Source of the DNA: Sandaracinaceae bacterium
Lineage (GTDB): Bacteria; Myxococcota_A; Polyangia; Polyangiales; Sandaracinaceae
Direction: 5' to 3'
Assembly (NCBI GenBank): GCA_040218145.1
Contig: JAVJQK010000128.1
Coordinates: forward strand, 124,001-188,000
Length of the DNA: 64,000 nucleotides
In this document: positions 17,237 to 27,372 of the stretch, piece after piece
Layout: every line of letters starts with the position of its first letter
How positions within the stretch are numbered: the first letter of the stretch is position 1
Notes under the pieces: generated by a model
Databases searched by the model: none
Seen by the model: the letters and a program-made list of their open reading frames with translations, nothing else
What the model was told of the DNA's origin: nothing
Translations under genes and position numbers: made by a program

Positions 17237-18025
17237 TCAGCGCCAACGGACACGTAGCGCGAGGCTGTTCGGGGCGACCCGGACCGCGACCTCGGGATCA
17301 TCCCCGCCGGGCGCGAGCGCGAGAGCGACGATCCACCCCGTGAGGCCCACGGCGCCGAGCACGCCGCCCGCCACGAAGAGGATGTTGGCCGCGGAGCCGA
17401 AGTCCTGCGCCTCGCCGAGGGCGATCGTGGCCAGGTCGTGGCTGCGCGCCTGACGGGCCTCGTCGAGGCGCAGCTCCGAGAGGATCCCCAGCGTCGCCGC
17501 CACGCCGAGGGTGGCCAGGGTGGCGACGGAGACCACGGCCGCGGTGACGACCCACGGCTCGGAGGGGTCGGTCGGCGGCGGAGCGGGCGGGGGCGGCGGG
17601 GGCCTGCGTCTCGCCTCTTCGGCCGCGTCCAGCTGCGCGCGCAGGGTGGCGAGGCGACGCTCGATCGCGCCTCGGTCCGGGGTGTCCGGCACCGCCTCGA
17701 GGAACGCCTCGTAGTTGTCGCGCGCCTCGGCCAGGTGCCCGAGCGCCTCGTGGGCGCGGGCCAGGTTGTAGAGGAGCACCGGCTCCGGATAGAGCCCGTA
17801 CGCCTCGTCGAGGAGCTCGACCGCGTGGGCGAGGTCCCCCGCGTTGTAGGCGACCTCGGCCTCCTCGAAGAGCGCGGCCGAGCGGGCCATGTCCTCCGGC
17901 GTCGGCTCGGTCGCCTCCTGGGCGCGACTGATCGAGGCGGAGAGACACACGCACGTGAAAATCGCCGCAACCGTGCCTCGCCAGAGGCGGCCGTGATAGG
18001 GTTTCGTTTCGTTCGAGGAGTACAT
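17237..18025 (-). CDS. TPR membrane protein next to a Ser/Thr kinase
   Basis: 262 residues. An N-terminal signal peptide (about 18-36, ending SRAQ). Then two or three TPR units (SAALFEEAEVAYNAGDLAHAVELLDEAYGLYPEPVLLYNLARAHEALG, LAEARDNYEAFLEAVPD), a proline-rich linker, and two membrane helices (about 157-177 and 213-237). Periplasmic TPR proteins of this design are very common beside kinases in Polyangia and may act as assembly or signalling adaptors. The ATG at 18025 lies one base from the TTG start of the divergent kinase gene at 18027; no other plausible start codon exists before the hydrophobic segment. Confidence 0.75.
   Translation of the reverse strand: MYSSNETKPYHGRLWRGTVAAIFTCVCLSASISRAQEATEPTPEDMARSAALFEEAEVAYNAGDLAHAVELLDEAYGLYPEPVLLYNLARAHEALGHLAEARDNYEAFLEAVPDTPDRGAIERRLATLRAQLDAAEEARRRPPPPPPAPPPTDPSEPWVVTAAVVSVATLATLGVAATLGILSELRLDEARQARSHDLATIALGEAQDFGSAANILFVAGGVLGAVGLTGWIVALALAPGGDDPEVAVRVAPNSLALRVRWR
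18015..18020 (+). promoter_or_regulatory. Ribosome binding site that supports a TTG start
   Basis: GAGGAG lies 6 bases before TTG 18027 and fixes the start of the kinase gene. The same bases are also codons 2-4 of the divergent TPR gene on the other strand. Confidence 0.7.
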
Positions 18026-18026
18026 C

Positions 18027-19643
<1,617 letters not shown>

Positions 19644-19648
19644 CGGCG

Positions 19649-20722
19649 TCATCGAGCGGGGGCGCAGCCGATGCGCTCGGTGCTGACCACCACGTCGTCG
19701 AACGAGACGCGGTTCGCGTGCCCCTCGGCGTCGCTCTCGGTGATGTAGTGCTGCAACCGCACCCGGTTCAGCGCGAGGCGCTCGGTGGTCCGCCACATCA
19801 TCCCGTCGACGCGGTGGGCGAGCTCGTCATCGATCCAGTACGCCATCTCGCCGTCGTGCGCGCCGGGGGTGTTCGCGCGCATGGTCATCTCGAAGCAGAA
19901 CCACTCGCCGACCGGGAAGGCCACGGGCGGATCGGGCTCCTCGTGGTTGCCCCAGCAGCACTGCGGCTGCTCGTCGCAGGTGGGCAGCCCCTTGTCGGCG
20001 CACTCCGCGCAGATGCGGCCCACGTCCGCATAGCGGTCGCAGCGCGTGTCGCAGCGCATCTCGGGGTGGTAGGCGTAGAAGAACGACTCGTGGGTCCCCT
20101 CGCGGTGATCGACGGTGGTGCCCATCGCGAGCTCGCCGTTGGGCAGGCAGCCGGCCGTGCCGTGGTACCAGAAGTCGTCCGGCTGCGAGCCCCCGACGCT
20201 CAGGAAGTGGTGCACGTAGCGGTGGTCCTCCGCGAAGCGCACGTAGGCGCGGAAGTAGAGCTGGTCGTGGCTCTCGAGCCCGCAGCCGCTGGCCTGCTCT
20301 CCGTCGCAGTCCCACCAGTCGAGCGTCGCTCCGCGGTTCCCCGCGCTCGCCGCGGCGGGCAAGTACGCCGCCCAGCCGCCCGAGAACGGCTCCGCGTCCG
20401 ACAGCGTGATGCGGCCCCGGTCGTCGCCCCCGATCGCGGCGACGAAGTCGGTCTGCCCCCACCACGCGTCCCAGTCGCCGTCGCCCGCCTCGAAGTCCTC
20501 GCAGAAGACCCACGCGGGGTCCGGATCGTCGCAGCTGGCCACGCGCCCGGGCCCCCCGTCGGTCGGCGGCGGCGGCGGCTCCTGCGCGTCCGGGGGATCC
20601 GTCACGCGCGCGTCGCCACGCGTCGCCGCGTCCATCGACGGCGTCTCCGCGTCGGGCGGCCCGAGCTCCGCGCCATCGCAGCCGAGGAGAAGGACGAGAG
20701 ACGCGGCGAGACGATACGACAT
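19649..20722 (-). CDS. Lipoprotein with concanavalin-like jelly-roll domain
   Basis: Start ATG 20722 gives MSYRLAASLVLLLGC, lipobox Cys15, then an acidic/Pro linker of the DAETPSMDA type. The mature domain from about residue 75 (WVFCEDFEAGDGDWDAWWG) to the end (ANRVSFDDVVVSTERIGC) has the opening 'FEdFE' and closing 'fDDvvvs' strands typical of concanavalin-like/polysaccharide-lyase jelly-rolls in which the two terminal strands pair. Several Cys pairs (CDTRCDRYADVGRICAEC, CDEQPQCC) insert as loops. It is divergent from the STAND regulator at 20790 with a 67-base shared upstream region. Carbohydrate binding is an inference. Confidence 0.7.
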   Translation of the reverse strand: MSYRLAASLVLLLGCDGAELGPPDAETPSMDAATRGDARVTDPPDAQEPPPPPTDGGPGRVASCDDPDPAWVFCEDFEAGDGDWDAWWGQTDFVAAIGGDDRGRITLSDAEPFSGGWAAYLPAAASAGNRGATLDWWDCDGEQASGCGLESHDQLYFRAYVRFAEDHRYVHHFLSVGGSQPDDFWYHGTAGCLPNGELAMGTTVDHREGTHESFFYAYHPEMRCDTRCDRYADVGRICAECADKGLPTCDEQPQCCWGNHEEPDPPVAFPVGEWFCFEMTMRANTPGAHDGEMAYWIDDELAHRVDGMMWRTTERLALNRVRLQHYITESDAEGHANRVSFDDVVVSTERIGCAPAR

Positions 20723-20789
20723 GACCCGAGCCTGCCGAACCAGCCCCCGCGGCACCACTAATCCCTCCTGATCCGGGTCGCGGCGAGGC

Positions 20790-23510
20790 GTGGTAGGCAT
20801 GCGCATGCGCTCGGGGGCGAAGGGCGGAGGCGATGGACGGCCCGGCGGGCGACGCGCGCGCACCAACCTCGCGCCGCCGACCTCGCCCTTCGTCGGACGC
20901 GCGACCGAGCTCGCTCAGCTCGCAGAGCTCTTCGAGACGGCGCGCCTCGTGACGGTGCTCGGGCCCGGCGGCATGGGCAAGACGCGCCTCGCGATGCACC
21001 ACGCCGAGGCACACCTGGCGAGCTACACCGGCCGCGGGGCGGGCGGCGTCTGGTTCGTCGACCTCTCGGACGCACGCGACGCATCGGGCGCGCTCGCGGC
21101 AGCGGCGGGCGTGCTCGGCGTGGAGCTGATGGGGCTGCTCTCCGAGGACGAGATCGCCGACGCCGTCGGACGCCGCGTCGCGCGACTCGGCCGCGTCCTG
21201 ATCGTGCTCGACAATTTCGAGCGGGTGGTGACGGAGGCGGGCGCCGCCGTCGAGCGGTGGGCGCGGCTCGCGCCGAGCGCGCGCTTCCTCGTCACCTCGC
21301 GCGTGGTCCTTGGCGTCGAGGGCGAGCACACGCTCGCGCTGGGCCCGCTGTCGCGCGCCGACGCGACCGCGCTCTTCGTCGGGCGAGCGCGGCTCGTTCG
21401 GCCGGATGACGGTTCGGAGGACCGCGCGCTGGTCGGCGCCATCGTCGACGCGATCGACCGGATGCCGCTGGCCATCGAGCTGGCGGCGTCGCGGACCCGC
21501 GTGCTGTCGACGTCCGAGCTCCGGACGCGCCTCGACCGCCCGCTCGATGTCCTCCGTGGCGCGCGCACGGAGGAGCGCCACGGCTCCATGCGTCGCGCGA
21601 TCCTGGACTCGGTCGAGCTGCTGTCGGAGGGCTCTCGGCGCGTCTTCCCGCTGGCCTCCACGCTGCGGAACGGCTTCACCCTCGAGGCGGCGGAGGCCGC
21701 TCTGGGCGGCCACGCCGTGCCCCTAGAAGACGTGCTCGACCGCGTCGACGAGCTCGTGCGCACGTCGCTCCTCCGGGTTCAGGTCGAGGGCGACGCCCCC
21801 GCGCGCTACGGGTTCTTCGAGACGATCCGCGACGTCGCCGAGGCGCTCGCGTCCGAGGACCCCGCGCGCGACGACGTCCTCCGGGCGCACTCGCGCTACT
21901 ACGCGAGCGGGCTGGGGCGCGCGGCGCTCGACGACCTCGACAACCTCGCCCTCGCGCACGAGACCGCGGTGAATCAGGCGAAGGCGTCGGGCGACGGCGA
22001 GGCGGCGGGCCGCGCGGTGGCGATCGCGGTGGGCCTCGAGCCGCTCCTCTCCACGCGCGGTCTGTCTCGGCAACGCGCCTCTCTCTTCGACGAGACGCTC
22101 GCCGCCCTCGCCGCCACGGAGGCGGGCGACACGGAGGCGCTTGCGCGTGCGCACCTCGGCCGCGGCGTGGCGCGCCGCGAGCTCGGCGAGAGCGCCGCCG
22201 CCCGCGCCGACTTCGAAGAGGCCTCGCGGCTGGCGTCCGGGGCTGGCCTCGACGGCCTGAGCGCGCTGGCGCTGACGCGGCTGGCCAGCCTCGACGACCT
22301 GGCGGGCGACACCCGCGGCGCCCGCGCGCGCCTCGACGAGGCGCTGACCCTGCTCGCGCGCACCACGGAGGGCGACGTGCGGGCGCTCCGGGAGGCGGAG
22401 GCGCAGCTCATGCTCGGTCACGCGCACCGCCGCGAGGCCAGCCTGGCCGCGGCGGAAGCGGCGCTCGCTCGCGCGGCCGAGCGCTATCGCTGGCTGAATC
22501 ACGACGAGGGGCTCGCGGCGACCACGTACGAGCTCGCGGTGGTCGACATGTTCGCGGGTCGCCGCGACGCAGCCCACGCCCGCTTCGAGGAGGGGCTGGC
22601 CGTCGCGCGGCGCGGGGGCGTGCGGATCCTGGAGGGCGCGCTGATCACGGCGCGAGGCTGTCTGCTCGCCGAGGAGGGGAAGCTGCAGGCGGCGCTCGAA
22701 CACCACGCCGAGGCCGCGCGCATCTTCCGCGACCTGGGCAGCCGTTACCGCGAGGCGAGCGCTCTCCATTACCTCGCCACGACCTACGTCGAGCGAGGCG
22801 AGCCGACCGAGGCGCTGGAGGTGCTCGACCAGGCGCGGCGCCGGCTGCAGGGGGTGGGCGCGCCCCGCTACGAGGCGCTGATGGCGGCCTGCGCGGCGAG
22901 CGCGCTCGCGATGCTCGGGAGACACGAAGAAGCCGCCGACGCGATCGCCCGCGCCGAAGCCGCGCTGGCCAGGGTCCCGAACGAGCCGTCGCTCGCCACC
23001 GCGGTCGCCGCCCACGGTCTCGTCGTGCAGACTCGCGCGGGGAGGCGACCGGCCAACGAGGCTGTCGCCGAGGCCCGGCCGCTCGTCGACGCCACGCCGA
23101 CCGACGACACCCGCTTCGCGCTCCGCGCGCTCGAGGCCGCGACCCGCTCCACCGACGCGACCGGAGCCGCCGCGCTCCACGTGGCCGCCGACGGCGGCGC
23201 GTTCACGCTCCCCGGCGCCACCGAGCCGGTGACTCTCCCGAGCCGCTCGCCGCTCCGGCGCATCCTCGCGCACCTCGCGACCCTCCGCGTCGAGGCGCCG
23301 GGCGAGGTCGCCTCCATCGACGACGTCATCCGCGCCGGCTGGCCGGGCGAGAAGATCTTCGCCGAGGCCGCGCTCAACCGCGCATACGTCGCGATCGCCA
23401 CCCTGCGGAAGAAGGGCCTCGCGGAGCTCCTCGTCCGCACCGACGGCGGCTACGCGATCTCGCAGGCGGTGGTCGTCCGCCGCGAGAGCGCAGGGATTAA
23501 GGCCCATTAA
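20790..23510 (+). CDS. STAND-type ATPase/TPR regulator with winged-helix tail
   Basis: 906 residues counted from GTG 20790; ATG 20799 and ATG 20805 are equally possible. Order: P-loop NTPase with Walker A GPGGMGKT (about 58-65), Walker B LIVLDNFE (about 138), LVTSR sensor (about 170) and the MPLAIELAASR motif (about 230) that marks the AfsR/LuxR-like NB-ARC group. Then a winged-helix (SRRVFPLASTLRNGFTLEAAEA), then ten or so TPR units (about 440-760). The C-terminal 110 residues (LPSRSPLRRILAHLATLR ... ALNRAYVAIATLRKKGLAELLVRTDGGYAI) form an OmpR-like winged helix. Thus it has the same unusual domain order as the 14407-17211 protein, and they are distant paralogues. It may govern the divergent and downstream lipoprotein genes. 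Confidence 0.85.
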   Translation: MVGMRMRSGAKGGGDGRPGGRRARTNLAPPTSPFVGRATELAQLAELFETARLVTVLGPGGMGKTRLAMHHAEAHLASYTGRGAGGVWFVDLSDARDASGALAAAAGVLGVELMGLLSEDEIADAVGRRVARLGRVLIVLDNFERVVTEAGAAVERWARLAPSARFLVTSRVVLGVEGEHTLALGPLSRADATALFVGRARLVRPDDGSEDRALVGAIVDAIDRMPLAIELAASRTRVLSTSELRTRLDRPLDVLRGARTEERHGSMRRAILDSVELLSEGSRRVFPLASTLRNGFTLEAAEAALGGHAVPLEDVLDRVDELVRTSLLRVQVEGDAPARYGFFETIRDVAEALASEDPARDDVLRAHSRYYASGLGRAALDDLDNLALAHETAVNQAKASGDGEAAGRAVAIAVGLEPLLSTRGLSRQRASLFDETLAALAATEAGDTEALARAHLGRGVARRELGESAAARADFEEASRLASGAGLDGLSALALTRLASLDDLAGDTRGARARLDEALTLLARTTEGDVRALREAEAQLMLGHAHRREASLAAAEAALARAAERYRWLNHDEGLAATTYELAVVDMFAGRRDAAHARFEEGLAVARRGGVRILEGALITARGCLLAEEGKLQAALEHHAEAARIFRDLGSRYREASALHYLATTYVERGEPTEALEVLDQARRRLQGVGAPRYEALMAACAASALAMLGRHEEAADAIARAEAALARVPNEPSLATAVAAHGLVVQTRAGRRPANEAVAEARPLVDATPTDDTRFALRALEAATRSTDATGAAALHVAADGGAFTLPGATEPVTLPSRSPLRRILAHLATLRVEAPGEVASIDDVIRAGWPGEKIFAEAALNRAYVAIATLRKKGLAELLVRTDGGYAISQAVVVRRESAGIKAH

Positions 23511-23547
23511 GCACCGCCGCAGTCCCGGGCACGTCACGACTCTCGTC

Positions 23548-24486
23548 ATGACCCGATCCCTCACCGCACCTCGCCTCGGACCCTCGCTGGCCGCCCTCCT
23601 GCTGCTCGGGTGCGCGAGCTCGTTCTCGATCGAAGAAGCAGACGCGGGCCCCCCGCCCATCGACGCGGCCTGCGAGCTCGGTGAGGCGCTGCCGGCCGAG
23701 GTCGTCGGCCACTTCACGTTCGTCGAGCCCGGCTGCCGACGCGAAGGTCCTTGGCCGGGCGACGACTGGGTGATCCACGTCTTCTGGGTGGACTGGTGCG
23801 GTGACGCCGGCACCTTGACCCTCGACGGGCGAGATTCGACCGGCCGAGCGAGGCGAGTGGGAGACGGCTTCCGGTACGAGACGAGCGCCGGGCCGACCGG
23901 GAGGCCGTTCGCGTTCGAGTTCCGCGCCCTCGGCCGGGGGGATGATGGCGCGCCCGCGCTCGCGGTCGAGTCCGTGGCGGGCGCTCCGTCGTACTTCACG
24001 TGGGGCCTGAGGATCGGCGACCCCGACGGCGACACCGACCCCAGCGAGGTCCCGGTCGTGCGGGCCTGCGCGGAGCGAGAGTCCTGGAGCGCCCACGAGC
24101 TCACCCGCTCCGGCGCGGGTCGACGCCTCGGGCAGGGAGAGGCGACGCTCGTCGGCCTCGCCGCGAGCCGGGTCGAGATGAGCGTGGAACGCCCGGGAGA
24201 GATCCAGATCCGCGATCCCCGGCTGATGGGGCTCCCGGGCGAGGCGCGCTTCCATTCCCGCGTGCGCGACTGGGACGCAGCCGCCGGGGTGGGGCGCTTC
24301 GGCTGGCCGCTGCAGGCCTGCACCGAGCTCGACGGGCAGGTGGAGGTGGAGTGGAACGGAGCGCGGCTCGTGACCCGGGTCGACTGGCTGGTGCGCGACA
24401 CCGAAGACCTGGACCGCGACGGCGATCGTGAGGAGCTCCTCGTTCGTCGAACGCGAACCGAGTCGCGCCCGGAGGCGTGCCCCTGA
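23548..24486 (+). CDS. Lipoprotein, unknown function
   Basis: 312 residues: signal MTRSLTAPRLGPSLAALLLLGC with lipobox Cys22. The rest is beta-rich with four Cys (ACELG, GCRREG, DWCGD, ACAERE) and an EF-hand-like acidic run DPDGDTDPSE, and another near the end (DLDRDGDREE), which may bind calcium. I do not recognise the family. It starts 37 bases after the STAND regulator and may be co-transcribed with it. Confidence 0.65.
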   Translation: MTRSLTAPRLGPSLAALLLLGCASSFSIEEADAGPPPIDAACELGEALPAEVVGHFTFVEPGCRREGPWPGDDWVIHVFWVDWCGDAGTLTLDGRDSTGRARRVGDGFRYETSAGPTGRPFAFEFRALGRGDDGAPALAVESVAGAPSYFTWGLRIGDPDGDTDPSEVPVVRACAERESWSAHELTRSGAGRRLGQGEATLVGLAASRVEMSVERPGEIQIRDPRLMGLPGEARFHSRVRDWDAAAGVGRFGWPLQACTELDGQVEVEWNGARLVTRVDWLVRDTEDLDRDGDREELLVRRTRTESRPEACP

Positions 24487-24588
24487 CGAGTTGCGATGGG
24501 CGACGCGGACACGCGGGGCGCGGCCGCGGTCCGTCGCGGTAAGCCCACGACAGCGGCCGGAGGGAGGGCGACGTGGGAGCCTCGCTCC

Positions 24589-25752
24589 ATGACTCGTCTC
24601 GCCATCGCCCTCACGCTCGTCCTGGTCGCCTGCGAGAGCCCGGCGGAGTCCCCGGAGGACGCCGCGCTCCCGCCCCGGGACGCGCGCGCCGACGCGGGGC
24701 GAGCCGAGGACGCGGCCGTGCCCGACACCGGAGCAGAGGACGCGAGCGCGCCCGGCCCGCGGGCGGAGGGCGTGACGGGGACGTTGGCGGACGGAGAGGT
24801 GGTCACCATCGCGTGGGACGGTGAGCGCGGCTTCGGAGACCTCGGCCCCGACGTGCTGATCTTCGATCGCTTCGAGGGGGCTCCGGGCGAGGAGATCCCC
24901 CCCGAGAGCCCCGACGTGGGCGCGTGGTCGGGTGCGGGCGGCAACCCTGCGCTCTTCAGCGACGAGACGGCGCGCTCCGGCTCCACCGCGATGCTCGCGT
25001 ACGACGGGAGCGCCGGGGGGATGCGCCAGCTTCGCCTCGGGTTCGAGCCGCGGAGCGAGCTCTTCCTCTCGTTCTGGGTCGCGCTGCCCGAGGGCTCCCG
25101 GTTCCCGGGCGGGGGCCACCTCCCGAGCGGCTTCAGCATGGACAGCTCGTGGAAGTTCACGTGGGTCTTCGACGGCGCCGACGGCTACGGCCACGACGGC
25201 CGCTACGATCAGTGCATCCCGACCCACACCGGTCGGGGCGCCTTCGCCCTCGGCGGCAACGACGGCAACTGGAGCTGGCTGTCGAACGACTGGTTCGGGT
25301 GGTCGACCTGGACCCGGATCACCGTCCGCGGCCGCCCCGGAGCGGCGCCCAGCGTCGACGACGGCGAGGGGTTCTTCCAGACCGTCTCCGCGCTCGGCCA
25401 CCAGCGGCGCGAGCTCGACGACCGCCCGATGTACCAGGGCGGCACCGAGCAGTTCGACCACCTGAACGTGCCCGGGTGGATCCGCACGGGAGGCGACGAT
25501 TCCGTGCGCCCGCACTACGACGACCTCTACTTCGCCGCCGGGCCCGGAGCCGCCGCGCGCGTGGAGCTCGGCGACGCCGAGGACTACGCGTCGTGCACGA
25601 ACCTGGTCATGGCGGTGCCGCTGCGCTGGACGGACACCGAGCTCGAGGTCCGGCTCCACGGCAACCGCGACATGGCCAGCTTCGACAGCGCCTGGATCCA
25701 CATCCACGACGCCGACGATCGCCCCGTCGGCGCGCCTCGCGCCATCCGGTGA
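24589..25752 (+). CDS. Lipoprotein with polysaccharide-lyase-like jelly-roll
   Basis: ATG 24589 gives MTRLAIALTLVLVAC (lipobox Cys15), then a 45-residue Asp/Ala linker. The mature domain starts with VLIFDRFEGAPGEEIP and SGSTAMLAYDGSAGGMRQLRLGF, followed by strands LFLSFWVALPEGSRFPGG and SSWKFTWVFDG, and closes with PHYDDLYFAAG. The order is that of concanavalin-like domains of the polysaccharide-lyase/LamG kind; it is comparable in design to the 19649-20722 product. A last 70-residue segment (CTNLVMAVPLRWTDTELEVRL) is a further strand-rich module. I infer binding or cleavage of a surface polysaccharide; no catalytic residue is certain. Confidence 0.65.
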   Translation: MTRLAIALTLVLVACESPAESPEDAALPPRDARADAGRAEDAAVPDTGAEDASAPGPRAEGVTGTLADGEVVTIAWDGERGFGDLGPDVLIFDRFEGAPGEEIPPESPDVGAWSGAGGNPALFSDETARSGSTAMLAYDGSAGGMRQLRLGFEPRSELFLSFWVALPEGSRFPGGGHLPSGFSMDSSWKFTWVFDGADGYGHDGRYDQCIPTHTGRGAFALGGNDGNWSWLSNDWFGWSTWTRITVRGRPGAAPSVDDGEGFFQTVSALGHQRRELDDRPMYQGGTEQFDHLNVPGWIRTGGDDSVRPHYDDLYFAAGPGAAARVELGDAEDYASCTNLVMAVPLRWTDTELEVRLHGNRDMASFDSAWIHIHDADDRPVGAPRAIR

Positions 25753-25890
25753 GCGTTCACTGGCTTCGAGAGCGGGGGGAGGGGGGGAGCGTCACGCGTC
25801 GTTTGTACCTCCGGCCGACCTGCGTGCCGAGGCGGCGAGCGCTTGCGGGGCCCCGACCTGCGGGGCAGGGTCGCGCTCGAGGAGGTGAGC

Positions 25891-26280
25891 ATGGCCCGAG
25901 TGACCGGCATCGGCGGCGTATTCTTCAAGGCGCGAGACCCCAAGGCGCTCGCGCAGTGGTACGTGACGCACCTCGGCGTGAAGCTCGAGGACTGGGGCGG
26001 CGTGATCTTCGACTGGGAGGCCGATCAGAAGGCGCAGTCGGCGAAGGGCGTGACCGTCTGGCACCTCGCGGACGCCGACGGCGACTGGTTCGCGCCGAGC
26101 ACCTCGCAGGTGATGATCAACTATCGCGTCGACGATCTGGCGGGCCTGCTCGAGCAGCTCGCGGCGGCGGGCATCGAGCCGGTCAAGGGCCCCGACGACG
26201 AGTTCAACGGCCGCTTCGCGTGGGTCATGGACCCCGAGGGCAACAAGGTCGAGCTCTGGGAGCCCCGAGACCCCGCCTGA
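25891..26280 (+). CDS. Glyoxalase/VOC superfamily protein
   Basis: ATG 25891 sits 6 bases after GGAGGT. The 129-residue product has the paired beta-alpha-beta-beta-beta modules of the vicinal-oxygen-chelate fold: GIGGVFFKARDPKALAQWYVTHLG in the first half, and DLAGLLEQLAAAGIEPVKGPDDE then FAWVMDPEGNKVELWEP in the second. The last Glu (VELWEP) is the usual metal ligand. The first-module ligand is not clearly His (GVFFK), so activity as a metal enzyme is uncertain. Such single-domain proteins are often annotated as bleomycin-resistance-like. The function here is unknown. Confidence 0.85.
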   Translation: MARVTGIGGVFFKARDPKALAQWYVTHLGVKLEDWGGVIFDWEADQKAQSAKGVTVWHLADADGDWFAPSTSQVMINYRVDDLAGLLEQLAAAGIEPVKGPDDEFNGRFAWVMDPEGNKVELWEPRDPA

Positions 26281-26288
26281 GGCGGGTG

Positions 26289-26318
26289 CGAGTTTGACGA
26301 TTGAATAGGATCGTCCCC
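26289..26318 (-). repeat. Dispersed repeat copy
   Basis: A single copy, in reverse orientation, of the repeat seen doubled at 1296-1353: it starts CGAGTTTGACGATTGAATAGG and ends GATCGTCCCC. The inner arms GACGA and TCGTC are 10 bases apart and could form a small hairpin. It lies 8 bases after the VOC gene and 42 before the SDR gene; a further GGTCCCC follows at about 26326. Confidence 0.8.
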
Positions 26319-26360
26319 GAAGTTTGGTCCCCGCAGTCGGGACAGAGGGAAGCAGGAGAC

Positions 26361-27371
26361 ATGGGACAGCTCAGCGTCGTCACGGGAGGAGGAGGCTTCG
26401 TCGGCCGCCACCTGGTCGCCTCGCTCGTCGAGCGTGGAGACGAGGTGCGGGTGCTCGACATCGTGGAGCCGGAGGGGCTCGACGCCGAGTTCCGGAAGGT
26501 CGACATCACCGACGCCGCGGCGGTGCGCGACGCGCTCGAGGGCGCGGAGTGTGTCTTCCACAACGCGAGCCTCGTGCACACCAAGCACAACCGCGCGGAG
26601 CTCGTGCAGCGGGTGAACCTCGACGGCACGCGCCACGTGCTCGAGGCGTGTCGGGCGCACGGTGTGCCGAAGCTCGTCTACGTGTCGAGCGGCAGCGTGG
26701 TCTACGACGGCCAGGACATCGAGGACGGCGACGAGTCGCTGCCCTACGCGGAGACGAACCAGGCGCCCTACGCGCACAGCAAGGTGCAGGCGGAGAAGCT
26801 GGTGCTCGCGTCCAACGGAGAGGGCGGCGTGGCCACCACGGCGCTGCGGCCGCACGTGATCTTCGGGCCGCACGACTCGCGCTTCCTCCCCGCGGTGCTC
26901 GCGCACGCCAAGAGCGGGCGGCTGCGCTACCAGGTCGGCCGCGGGACCTGGCTGAGCGACTACACCTACGTGCAGAACCTCGTCGACGCGCTGCTCCTCG
27001 CCGACGAGCGCCTCGCGCCCGACTCGCCCGTCGCGGGCACGCCGTACTTCATCACCAACGGCGAGCCGATGCCCTTCTGGGACTTCGTCCGGAGCGTGCT
27101 CGACCGGCTCGGGCTGCCTCCGCTGCGCGGCAAGATCCCGCACCAGATCGTGTACGCGATCGCGGCCGTGAAGGAGGGCTTCGACACCCTGCGCGGCGGC
27201 ACGATCAACGCCGAGGACGGGCTGACGCGCTTCGCCATCCGCTACATGTGCACCCACCACTACTTCAGCATCGACCGCGCGCGGCGTGACCTCGGCTACG
27301 AGCCGAAGGTGTCGATCGCGGACGGCATCGAGCTGACCTGCCAGCACCTGCAGGACACGGGCGCGATCTGA
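26361..27371 (+). CDS. NAD-dependent SDR, 3-beta-hydroxysteroid-dehydrogenase-like
   Basis: ATG 26361 follows GGAG (5 bases). 336 residues of the extended SDR family: Rossmann motif TGGGGFVGRHL (GxxGxxG), Ser of YVSSGSVVY, and the catalytic YxxxK in PYAHSKVQAEK. The lines FHNASLVHTKHNRAELVQRVNLDGTRHVLEAC and LRPHVIFGPHD resemble the 3-beta-HSD/sterol-4-alpha-carboxylate dehydrogenase branch. The substrate is not proven; a sterol, hopanoid or nucleotide sugar is possible. It is followed after one base by another SDR gene, so the pair probably acts in one pathway. Confidence 0.85.
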   Translation: MGQLSVVTGGGGFVGRHLVASLVERGDEVRVLDIVEPEGLDAEFRKVDITDAAAVRDALEGAECVFHNASLVHTKHNRAELVQRVNLDGTRHVLEACRAHGVPKLVYVSSGSVVYDGQDIEDGDESLPYAETNQAPYAHSKVQAEKLVLASNGEGGVATTALRPHVIFGPHDSRFLPAVLAHAKSGRLRYQVGRGTWLSDYTYVQNLVDALLLADERLAPDSPVAGTPYFITNGEPMPFWDFVRSVLDRLGLPPLRGKIPHQIVYAIAAVKEGFDTLRGGTINAEDGLTRFAIRYMCTHHYFSIDRARRDLGYEPKVSIADGIELTCQHLQDTGAI

Positions 27372-27372
27372 G

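Noticed and set aside
14395-17343. 982-codon frame on the plus strand opposite the STAND gene
   Set aside because: Arg/Glu/His-rich shadow of the minus-strand gene, caused by very high GC at third positions; no domain.
23511-23547. Possible attenuator after the STAND gene
   Set aside because: GGATTAAGGCCCATTAAGC has only weak symmetry.
21723-25160. 1145-codon minus-strand frame
   Set aside because: Spans the complement of three well supported plus-strand genes; composition unnatural.
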